From the NCBI GenBank assembly GCA_903862565.1, contig CAIOYU010000405.1, positions 1-37,237 on the forward strand: 37,237 nucleotides of DNA. Direction: 5' to 3'. The notes beneath the pieces were generated by a model, which was not told the origin of the DNA, did not search any database, and saw only the letters and a program-made list of their open reading frames with translations. This document shows, piece by piece, positions 1-9,200 of the stretch. How positions within the stretch are numbered: the stretch's first letter is position 1; every line of letters starts with the position of its first letter. A program made the translations under genes and the position numbers. This stretch comes from an uncultured Actinomycetes bacterium. Its GTDB lineage: Bacteria; Actinomycetota; Actinomycetes; Mycobacteriales; Mycobacteriaceae.

Positions 1-797
1 CCGTCGTCGATGGCGTCCTGCAACGGCTTGAGCAGTACGACGCCCACGCCGCTGCCGAAAATCGTTCCGTCCGAACGGATGTCGAAGGGACGGCACCGCC
101 CGGTCGGGGACACCATGGACCCCGGCTCGTACCAGTAGCCCACCTGGTGCGGCACCCGGATCGAGGAACCGCCGGCCAGTGCCATCTCGCACTCGCCGTT
201 GAGGATGCTCTGGCAGGCCAGGTGGACTGCGACCAGTGACGACGAGCAGGCGGTCTGCACCGACAGCGCCGGGCCGCGCAGGTTGAACTGGTGTGCCACC
301 CGGGTGGCCAGGTGGTCCTTGTCGGTGTTCAGCGACAGGTTGACCATGTCGAAGCTCGCGCCCTGACCGATCACCAGGTGCGGGTCGTAGTGCGACATGA
401 TGTTGTGCAGCAGATATCCGCTGGAGGAACTCGTCCCGAACACTCCGACGGTCTTGTCGTCGGTGGCCGGGTTGAAGCCGGCGTCCTCCATCGCGTGCCA
501 GGCGGTCTGCAGGAAGAGCCGATGCTGGGGGTCGAGCATCCGTGCGGCGGCCGGGGTGAGGCCGAAGAAGTCGGCGTCGAACTCCTCGATGCCGGGCATC
601 AGCGCTGCGCGGCGAACGTAGGACTTGTTGGCCAGGGCCTTCTCGCTGACCCCGGCGCTGAGCAGATCGTCCTCGGAGACGTCGACGATGGACTCGACGC
701 CCGAGCGAAGGTTCCGCCAGAACTCCGACAGGGACCTGGCGCCCGGGAAGCGCCCGGCCATGCCGATGACGGCAATCGCGTTACTGCTGCTGGTCAC
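1..797 (-). CDS. PKS-E: type I polyketide synthase, N-terminal KS domain, truncated by window edge; PpsE-like
   Basis: Reverse-strand reading from GTG at 797: VTSSSNAIAVIGMAGRFPGARSLSEFWRNLRSGVESIV...DPQHRLFLQTAWHAMEDAG...GTSSSGYLLHNIMSHYDP...[40 protein letters not shown]...GSGVGVVLLKPL. KS active site TACSSS. Starts 4 nt inside the end of the upstream PKS. Absent from the ORF track because it runs off the window. PpsE resemblance is from memory. Confidence 0.9.
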   Translation of the reverse strand, partial: MTSSSNAIAVIGMAGRFPGARSLSEFWRNLRSGVESIVDVSEDDLLSAGVSEKALANKSYVRRAALMPGIEEFDADFFGLTPAAARMLDPQHRLFLQTAWHAMEDAGFNPATDDKTVGVFGTSSSSGYLLHNIMSHYDPHLVIGQGASFDMVNLSLNTDKDHLATRVAHQFNLRGPALSVQTACSSSLVAVHLACQSILNGECEMALAGGSSIRVPHQVGYWYEPGSMVSPTGRCRPFDIRSDGTIFGSGVGVVLLKPLQDAIDD

Positions 798-3700
798 GGT
801 CGTCTCACCTTTCGCCGTTCGGCGGCGCGCTGACGGGCCGCGGCCCGTGTCTGGGCCCGCTCCTTCACCGCGCTGGGGCGCTCCACGGAGCTTTCGGCCA
901 GGTCGAGCTGGCGAATGATGTCGACCGCCAGGTCGGTCAGGCTGGCGCCCTGCAGGATCAGGGCCACCGGCGGTTCCACACCGAAGTCGGCGCGAACGGA
1001 GTTTCGCATCCGCACCGCCATCAGCGAGTCCATCCCCAACTCGGTGAGGGGTTGCACGATGTCGATGGCGTTCTCGTCGGCGAAGCCCATCACCGCGGAG
1101 ATCCGCTTGCGCAGGCGGGCGGTCACGGCCGGCTCCACCTCGTCGGGACCGAGTTCGCGCAGCGCCTCGAGGCCGCCCCAGTCGTCGTCGGCGTCGAGCA
1201 GGTCCAGTTCCGCGCCCAGGTTGGTGAAGTAGGCGAGCTGACGGATCTCCGGGAAAGCCTCCAGCGCGCGGTCCAGACGCAGCCGTGCCACGCCCACCTT
1301 GGTGAAGTCACCGCCCAGCACCGCCTCCAGCGCCTCGATGCCCTCGGCGGGCGACATCGGATCGATCACGCTGAACGACAGCGCGCGGGCCAGGCCCACG
1401 TCCGCCCACTGACCCCAGTGGATGCCGACGGCGGGAAGCCCGGCCGCCCGGCGCCACTCGACCAGGGCGTCGAGCCAGGAGTTGGCGCATCCGTAGGACA
1501 GCTGTCCGGGTGAGCCCAGCAGGGAGACCACCGAGGAGAACCCGGCCCACCAGTCCAGATCCCGGTCGGCGGTCGCTTCGTGCAGCCAGACCGCACCGGC
1601 TGCCTTGGGCGCCCAGATGCGGTCCAGGCTGTCCTCGGTGAGCCCGGCGACGAGTTGGTCATCGAGCACCGCGGCGGCGTGGATGACCCCGCGCAGGGGC
1701 AGGCCGGTCTGCTCGGCGGCAGCGACGAGCCGTTCGGCCACGCCTGCGGCGGCGATGTCCCCGAGTTCGGCGACGACGTCGGTGCGGCCGCCCAATTCGT
1801 CGCCCAACTCGTCGAGGACCGCTTGGGTCTCCTCCGTGGGGGCCGACCGGCCGTTGAGGACGACGCGCCCGGCGCCCCGGTCGACGAGCCAGCGGGCGAC
1901 CTGCAGGCCGATGCCGCCGAGACCGCCGGTGACGATGTAGGCGCCGTCGGCCCGGACCACCGGATTCACCGGGCGCTCAGGCGCTTTCGCGCGGGAGAGC
2001 CGTTCGACGTACCGGCGGCCGCCGCGCCACGCCACCACGTCGTCCTTGGCGGAGGCGGCCAGTTCGGCGCGCAGGGCCGCCGTCGGATCGGCTGCAGCAT
2101 CGCCGTCGAGGTCGACCAGCGTGGTGCGCAGTCCCGGGTGCTCGGTGGCCAGCACGCGGACCAGGCCGCGCAGGGTGCCGATGCCGGGGTTGCCCGCCCC
2201 CGCATCTGAATCTGGGCCACCGTTGACCACCAGTCCGCCCCGGCCGACCAGCCACAGGCGCGGGGAGGCGCCGTGCCAGCCGCCGGTGATCGTGCGCACC
2301 GCCGCGGAGATCGCCCACACCTTGTCGCGGGCGTAGGCCAAGGCACTCCCGGCGTCGCCGGTTGCGAACGGTCGCTGCCCGACGAAGGCGATCACTCCGG
2401 TCGGGGGCAGGTCGGGATTCGAGGCGGCCTCGGCGAAAGCCGACTGGACCGCCGACTCGTCGTTGAGGTCGGCGGTGAGCACCCGGCGGGTGGCACCGGA
2501 GAATGCGGCGGCGAATTCGCCGGCGGTCGCCTCGCTGTCGGGGCCGTCGGTGAGCAGCAGCCAACTGCCCTGGGGCTCAGTCGGCGACACTGCAGTGCCC
2601 GGCTCGGCGGGGACTTCCTCCCAGCCGACGCTGAACAGCTTCTGGGACAACGGCAATGGAACCGTGCGGCGCTGGACGCGGCGTAGGTAGACGCCGTTGA
2701 CCTCGGCGAGCGGATAGCCGGCGTCGTCCAGCAGCGTGACCCGGCCGACGGCGTCGCCGCCGTCGTCGTCGATGCTCACCAGTTCGGCCCGGCAGCGTGC
2801 GCGCCGCCCGATCTCGCCGAACACCCGAATGGACTCCATAGCCACCGGCAGGTATGTCACATCACCTGCGCCGGCGAGTATTTCAGCGGGCATCGCGGCG
2901 GCGAGACCCTGCAGTGCGGCGTCGAGCATGACCGGATGCAGCACGATGCCGCGGTGCGGGGTCGCCTCGTCGGGCAGTGCGATCTCGGTCTCGGTCCACC
3001 CGCCGGGGGTCCGGACGATCCGCGACAGGGCGGCGAACGCGTGCCCGTGATGGGCGCCGGTCCGGCGCAGCGCCGAGTAGAAGTCGTTGGGCGACAGCAC
3101 AGTTCCGTCGGGTGTGGCGGGCTGCGGTTCGCGCTCGGGTGTGCCGTTTCGGGCGGCCCGGACGCGGGCGACCGCGTGCCGGGTCCAGGCGCCGGCGGCC
3201 GAGCGGGAGAAGATCTCGACGCGCTTGTCGCCGCCGTCGTCGAACAGTTGGGTGGTCAGGGTCGTGTGTTCGTCCAGGGGCAGCATCTGTTCGACCTCGA
3301 GGCGGTCCACCTCGACCTCGCGGGCCGGCAGGCCGAGGGCTTCACACCCGGCCGCCAGCGCGATCTCGGCGAAGCCCGCCCCGGGCATGACCGGTAGGCC
3401 GTGCACCTTGTGGTCGGCGAGCCACGGGTGCATCTCGGTGCCGACGTCGGACTGCCACACGTGTGCACCGCCGGCGCTGACACCACCGGTGGGCAACTCG
3501 ACGTGCATCCCGAGCAGTGGGTGGGAGCCGATGAGTTGCCTTCTGCCCGAACCGCTGGGCATCCAGTAATCGGTGTGCAGCCACGGGGTGGGCGGCAGGT
3601 CCACGAGGTGGTCCTGCAAGGACATACCGGGTTCCCCGGCCGTGGGGGCGGGGTTACGCGGCGGTCGCAGGGTGGCCAGCTGGGTGTGGAAAGTCAGTGT

Positions 3701-6289
3701 TTCGGGGTTGTCGCGGTTGATCGTGCCGAGCACCCGAACCTTCTTGGCGGGGCTGGCCGATTCCAAGGTTTCGGTGATCGCCCGGGTCAGCAGCGGATGA
3801 GGGCTGACCTCGACGAAGTTGGTGTGGTCGGCGCCCGCGGCGTGTACCGCCTGGCTGAACCGGACCGGGTTGCGCAGGTTGGCCGCCCAGTAGTCGGCGC
3901 TGTACAGCGGTGCGCTGCCGGTGTATTCGGTGGTGCTGATCATCGGGATCGTCGGCCCGGCCGGATCCAGGTGGGCGAGGGCGGCACGAAGGTCGGCCAG
4001 GATCGGATCGATGGTCGGGTGATGCGAGGCGACGTCGACCTGGATACGCCGGGCCAGAAGGCCTTTGGCGTCGACGTCGGCGACGAGCGCGTCGACCTGG
4101 TCGGGCGGTCCGGCGATCACGGTCTGCTTCGGCGCGGCGTATACCGCGATCGTGACGTCCGGGTGGCCCGCGATCAGCCGCTCGGCGGCGTGGGCGTCCA
4201 GTTCCAGCAGCGCCATCGCGCCCTGGCCGGACAGCCGGGCCATCAGCCGCGACCGGGTGGCGATCACGTCCAGGCCCTCGGCGGGAGTCAGTGCCCCGGC
4301 CACCACCGCGGCCGTGACCTCCCCCATCGAATGCCCGATGACGGCGTCGGGTTCCACACCGTAGGAGCGCCACAACTGGGTCAGCGCCAACTGCACGGCC
4401 ACCAGCACCGGCTGGATCCGGTCGATGCCGACGACGTCCTCGCCGGACTCGAGCACTCCGCGCAGCGAGAATCCGACCGTCTCGGCGAAGATCGGTTCGA
4501 GTTCGTCGACCGCTTTGGCGAAGGCGGGTTCCTGGGCCAGCAGGGTCCGGCCCATGCCGGCCCACTGCGAACCCTGACCGGAATACAGGAAGACGGTGCC
4601 CGTCCCGGGTACGGCGTCGTGGGCGGCCACCACACCGGGCGCCGGTTGCCCCGCGGCCAGCGCGCGCAGACCGGCGGCCGCCTCGGTGTGGTTACGGGCG
4701 CAGACCGTGGCGACCGTGCCGAACCGGCTGCGCTGATTGAGGGTGTAGGCGAAGTCGGCCAACGGCACCGTGGCGCCGTCGCGCTCGATCCAGTCGGCCA
4801 GCATCCCGGCGTTCGCGGCGACCCGCTGGGCCGACTTCCCGGAAACCACCAGCGTCACAACGCCGGAACCCTCGGCGGCGGCCGGTGCGGATTCGGGTCC
4901 CTGTTCCAGAACCACATGAGCGTTCGTCCCGCCCATGCCGAACGAGGACACCGCGGCGCGGCGCGGGCCCCCGGTGGACGGCCACGGAACGGCTTCGGTG
5001 GGGACGAAGAACCGGGTGGCCGACGGGTCGATCGCCGGGTTCCACTGGTCGAAGTTCAGGTTCGGCGGAATGCTGCCATGCCGAAGCGCCAGAACGGCTT
5101 TGATGAGTCCGGCGATACCGGCCGCGGCCTCGAGGTGGCCGAAGTTGGTCTTGACGGCGCCCAGCGCGCACGGCGCGTCGCCTTTTCCGTACACCGCAGC
5201 CAGGGCGTCGAACTCGATCGGATCGCCCAATGCGGTTCCGGTGCCGTGGGTTTCGATGAAGTCCACCGACCCCGCCGTCACATCGGCGGAGCGCAGGGCG
5301 CGGACGAGCACGTCCCGTTGCGACGGCGCGTTCGGGGCGGTCAGGCCGTTCGACCGGCCGTCCTGATTGACCGCCGACCCGCGCACCACCGCCAGCACGC
5401 GGTCGCCGTCGCGAACAGCGTCGGTGAGGCGCTTGAGCACCACCACGCCCACGCCCTCACCGCGGACGAAGCCGTCGGCTCGGGAGTCGAACGCGTGGCA
5501 CTTGCCGTGCGGCGAAAGCATTCCCCACTTCGCCAGTGCGAGTTGGGTTTCCGGGCGCAGGTTGAGGCTGACGCCGCCGGCCAGGGCCAGGTCGCTCTCG
5601 CGCATCCGCAGGCTCTGGCAGGCCAGGTGCACCGACACCAGAGACGACGAGCATGCGGTGTCGACCGCGACGGCCGGACCGCGCAGGCCCAGCAGGTAGG
5701 CGATTCGGCCGACGGTGACGCTGTGGGCGTTCCCGGTTGCCGAGTAGGCGTCGATGGTGTCGGGGTTCTCGGCGGCCGCGCTCTGGTATTCGGTGTAGTA
5801 CACGCCCAGCATGACCGCCGTGCGCGACTCCCCGATCTTCTCCGGGGCGATGCCGGCATTCTCCAGTGCCTCCCAGGCCACCTCCAGGGCTACCCGCTGC
5901 TGCGGATCCATCGCCACGGCCTCGCGCGGGGAGATGCCGAAGAAATCGGCGTCGAACCCGGCGACGTCGGACAGGTAGGCGCCCCACTTGGTGGGCATCT
6001 TCCCCGGCGCCATGGGATCGGTGTCGTAGAAGGCCTCGGCGTCCCAGCGTTCGGGGGGCACCACGGTGACCGCGTCCGTACCGTTTTCCAGGAGGTCCCA
6101 GTAGGCCTCCGGCCCGCTCACGCCCCCGGGGAAGCGGCATCCGATGCCGACCACCGCGATCGGTTCGGCGCCCGCGATCCGGGACGCCTTGTCGAACTGT
6201 TCGGTGAGCGCCGTTCGCTGCTCGGCCGTCATGGCCGAAATCCGGTCGAATGTGGTTTTGATCGGCGTCTGCTTGTTCGGACTTGTCAT
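794..6289 (-). CDS. PKS-D: type I modular polyketide synthase KS-AT-DH-KR-ACP
   Basis: 1831 aa. KS DTACSSS; AT GHSMGEV and DVASHHPTIDP; DH HPWLADHKVHGLPVMPGAGF and HPVMLDAALQ; KR VTGGLGGIG, LDD and YGCAN; ACP LGMDSLMAV. No ER recognised. Confidence 0.96.
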   Translation of the reverse strand: MTSPNKQTPIKTTFDRISAMTAEQRTALTEQFDKASRIAGAEPIAVVGIGCRFPGGVSGPEAYWDLLENGTDAVTVVPPERWDAEAFYDTDPMAPGKMPTKWGAYLSDVAGFDADFFGISPREAVAMDPQQRVALEVAWEALENAGIAPEKIGESRTAVMLGVYYTEYQSAAAENPDTIDAYSATGNAHSVTVGRIAYLLGLRGPAVAVDTACSSSLVSVHLACQSLRMRESDLALAGGVSLNLRPETQLALAKWGMLSPHGKCHAFDSRADGFVRGEGVGVVVLKRLTDAVRDGDRVLAVVRGSAVNQDGRSNGLTAPNAPSQRDVLVRALRSADVTAGSVDFIETHGTGTALGDPIEFDALAAVYGKGDAPCALGAVKTNFGHLEAAAGIAGLIKAVLALRHGSIPPNLNFDQWNPAIDPSATRFFVPTEAVPWPSTGGPRRAAVSSFGMGGTNAHVVLEQGPESAPAAAEGSGVVTLVVSGKSAQRVAANAGMLADWIERDGATVPLADFAYTLNQRSRFGTVATVCARNHTEAAAGLRALAAGQPAPGVVAAHDAVPGTGTVFLYSGQGSQWAGMGRTLLAQEPAFAKAVDELEPIFAETVGFSLRGVLESGEDVVGIDRIQPVLVAVQLALTQLWRSYGVEPDAVIGHSMGEVTAAVVAGALTPAEGLDVIATRSRLMARLSGQGAMALLELDAHAAERLIAGHPDVTIAVYAAPKQTVIAGPPDQVDALVADVDAKGLLARRIQVDVASHHPTIDPILADLRAALAHLDPAGPTIPMISTTEYTGSAPLYSADYWAANLRNPVRFSQAVHAAGADHTNFVEVSPHPLLTRAITETLESASPAKKVRVLGTINRDNPETLTFHTQLATLRPPRNPAPTAGEPGMSLQDHLVDLPPTPWLHTDYWMPSGSGRRQLIGSHPLLGMHVELPTGGVSAGGAHVWQSDVGTEMHPWLADHKVHGLPVMPGAGFAEIALAAGCEALGLPAREVEVDRLEVEQMLPLDEHTTLTTQLFDDGGDKRVEIFSRSAAGAWTRHAVARVRAARNGTPEREPQPATPDGTVLSPNDFYSALRRTGAHHGHAFAALSRIVRTPGGWTETEIALPDEATPHRGIVLHPVMLDAALQGLAAAMPAEILAGAGDVTYLPVAMESIRVFGEIGRRARCRAELVSIDDDGGDAVGRVTLLDDAGYPLAEVNGVYLRRVQRRTVPLPLSQKLFSVGWEEVPAEPGTAVSPTEPQGSWLLLTDGPDSEATAGEFAAAFSGATRRVLTADLNDESAVQSAFAEAASNPDLPPTGVIAFVGQRPFATGDAGSALAYARDKVWAISAAVRTITGGWHGASPRLWLVGRGGLVVNGGPDSDAGAGNPGIGTLRGLVRVLATEHPGLRTTLVDLDGDAAADPTAALRAELAASAKDDVVAWRGGRRYVERLSRAKAPERPVNPVVRADGAYIVTGGLGGIGLQVARWLVDRGAGRVVLNGRSAPTEETQAVLDELGDELGGRTDVVAELGDIAAAGVAERLVAAAEQTGLPLRGVIHAAAVLDDQLVAGLTEDSLDRIWAPKAAGAVWLHEATADRDLDWWAGFSSVVSLLGSPGQLSYGCANSWLDALVEWRRAAGLPAVGIHWGQWADVGLARALSFSVIDPMSPAEGIEALEAVLGGDFTKVGVARLRLDRALEAFPEIRQLAYFTNLGAELDLLDADDDWGGLEALRELGPDEVEPAVTARLRKRISAVMGFADENAIDIVQPLTELGMDSLMAVRMRNSVRADFGVEPPVALILQGASLTDLAVDIIRQLDLAESSVERPSAVKERAQTRAAARQRAAERRKVRRP

Positions 6290-9200
6290 CGGAAACCGCT
6301 CTCGGACTCGACGCTGTTGGACTCAACACTGTCGAACAGCGCATCCAGGACACTGACCGAGTCGGTGATCACCTCATTGTGGTCCTCCGACGACTGGTCC
6401 GCTTTGGGCGTCAGCAACCCTGCCACATGCGCGGCAAAGGACGAAACCGTGGGATGGTTCCACAGCATCGTCGCCGACAACTCCCTCCGCACCAGCTGCT
6501 TTGCGTCCCGGAGCAGGGTCATCGCCATCATCGAGTCCAGGCCCAACTCCGGGAACGGCGTGTCACAGTTCACCGCCGATTCCGGCATTCCCAACTCCCG
6601 GGCGAGAATCGCGCGCAGTCGCTGCCGAAGTTCGGCGACGATCTCCTCGGCCGACATCTCCGCCCAGTCCGGCACCTCGATGGGGGCCGACGAGGCATCC
6701 ACGTCGGTCGTCACCGGGACCGAGTCCACCGCAGCGTACCGCAATCCCCGCAGGTCGACCCAGGTGCCGCCGTCGCGGCCCACCACCGTGACGTCGACCA
6801 CGAGATCGTCCCCGGTGCCACCGCGGCGGCGCACGACGACGGTGCCGTCCGGGCCCGTGGGTGCGGCCGTCCAGTGCACTCCCTCGACGGCGGCGGGCAG
6901 TAACAGCCGAGAATCGGACCGGTCGGCGAGCCGGGCCAGGTAAACCGCGGCGTCCAGGACGGCAGCGCCCTCGAAATGGGAGCCCTGGGCGTCGCCACTC
7001 GGCGCAGCGGGCAAGGTGACCGTGCCGCTGAGCCCGCCGGGAACCGGCTCGCAGCCACGGACCGCCCAGTCGAAAGCCTGCCCGTCGACGCCGACGGCCC
7101 GCTGCAGGTCGGCGATGGCCGCGGCGGTCAGAGGTTCGCCGAGGCCGGGTTCGGTCGCGGCGTGCGCGTCCCCGTCCGGCGGCGCCGGAAGACGTTCGGC
7201 GAGGCGCGCGCTGCAGTGCCGGGTCCAGCGGTCGGCCGGGGCCCCGCGGCCGGCGCTCGACGACACCGTCACCGCGTCCCCGTCGACGCTGACCCGGATG
7301 ACGCGCGGCCTGTCGACCACGATCGGGTACTCGAACCGAAGATCGGCCAGCGCCGGGGTTCCGCGTTGGGCCGCCACGGCGCACAACGTCTCCACCAGCA
7401 CCGATACCGGCACCACCTCGACACCGTGCACCCGGTGGCCACCCGGATAGGGCCGGGCGTCTGGGTCCAGCAGCGCCAACCATTCGGCATCGCCGCCCTG
7501 CTCGCCGAGCAGGGTGCCGAAGACGGGTGCGCCCAACTGGTCGGCACCGGTTGCACCGCCGGACAACAGGCTGTCGATCACGGGCATCGGCGCCCGCATC
7601 CCGTAGGCGTCGGCGAGCCGGCTCCAGTCCGCCGCGACCACGACCGACTGCACGCCGGCGTCCGGGCTGAGCACCGCCGGGAGCAGCCGGATCGCCACGT
7701 CGTTGGGCATCGGCAGCAATCCGGCCGATTTCGTCGACGGCTGTGCGTCGGCCCAGCTCTTCCACAGGCCCCAGTCGACGACCGTGGCGGGCAGCCCCAG
7801 GGCCCGGCGCGCGTAGGCCAGTGTGTCGAGGAAGGCGTTGGCCGCGGTGTAGTGCCCCAGCCAGCGGGAGCCGATGATGCCGGTGACCGAGGAGAACAGC
7901 ACGAAGCGGTGTATCGGGGTGGTCAGCGACAGCGTGTGCAGCACGGCCGCGGCATCCAGCTTGGGCCGGAACATGGTGGTCACGTCGAGGTCGGTCATCT
8001 CGCTGATCAGCGCTTCGGTCCCGGCCAGCGCCGCCAGGTACACCCCGTCCAGCGGTGGCAGATCGGCCCCGAACCGGTCGAACAGCGCGCTCATCGCGGC
8101 GTGGTCGGCGGCGTCGGCGGCCACCTCCACCAGTGTCGTGCCCAGGCCGGCCAGTTCAGTTGCGAGCTCACCCAGCCCGTTGCCGCGGCGCGATACCGCG
8201 ACGACGGTCGAGGCGCCCATCTCGGCGAGTTGGCGGATCAGGTAGGGCCCGACGTTGCCGGTCGCGCCGATCACCAGGTGGCTGGTGCCCCCCTCGAGGC
8301 GGGTCAGCCCGACCGCCGGGGCCGGCTGGGGTTCGAGTCGGGGCACGTGGCGTGTGCCGCGGCGGTACACCGCTTGATCGTCGGGTCCGGCATCGGCCGC
8401 CTCGGCCGACACCCAGCGCGCCACCAGTTCGGCGGGCACCGCGTCGTCGACGTCGAGGATTCCCGACCAGAACTCGGGGTGCTCCAGCCTGATGGTGCGC
8501 GCCATGCCCCAGAGGACGGCGTGCACCGGATCGGCCCGATCGCCCTCGGTGAGGGGTTGGGCATTGCGGGTGACGATCAACAGCTTCGGGGGTTCGGCCG
8601 TCCCGGCCAGCACCGTGACCAGCCGGCGGGCGTCGTTGAAGAGGCGGTATCCCGCCGCCACGTCGAGGCGGCCCGACTGTGCGGACGGGGCGAAGACGAC
8701 GTGGTCCACGCCGGCCAGTGCCGCCCGCAGTGCGGCGTCGTCCCCGACGCTCTCGACGGTCAGCGCCCGTGCGTTCCCGCCCAGTAGTCGGGCCAGGTCC
8801 GCGTCGGCGTGCCCACCGTCGCCCAGCACCAGCCACGACCGGCCTGGGGTGTCGTGCGCGCCGGCCAGCGGCCGGGCCGGCCAGGCCAGCGCGTGGAACC
8901 AGTCGGTGTCCCCCGTGCGGTCCCCCGTGCGGTCCCCCGTGCGATCCCCCGTGCGGTCGCGGCGTTCCGGGGAACTCGAGGTGAGCCAGTGCCGGGTGTG
9001 GTGCCAGGGCGTGGCCGGAATCCGCGGGTGCGGTTCGGCGGGGTGGACGACCTTGGGCGGGCGGACGGTATGGGTGGCGTTGAGGTTGGCCCGGAAGGTG
9101 AAGGTGTCGTTGGTGTCGCGCAGCAGTGTCGCGATGGTGTGGTGGTGGCGGTCGTCGAGCGTCTCGTCGATCGCGTAGGCGAGCAACGGGTGCGGGCTGA

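Noticed and set aside
3401-6943. 1180-aa plus-strand ORF
   Set aside because: Antisense to PKS-D and the end of PKS-C; low-complexity R/G/H/V-rich translation without domains, typical of spurious ORFs opposite high-GC genes.
8908-8958. CRISPR-like repeat array
   Set aside because: The 12-bp units have no spacers, are in frame inside a PKS gene and encode a linker.
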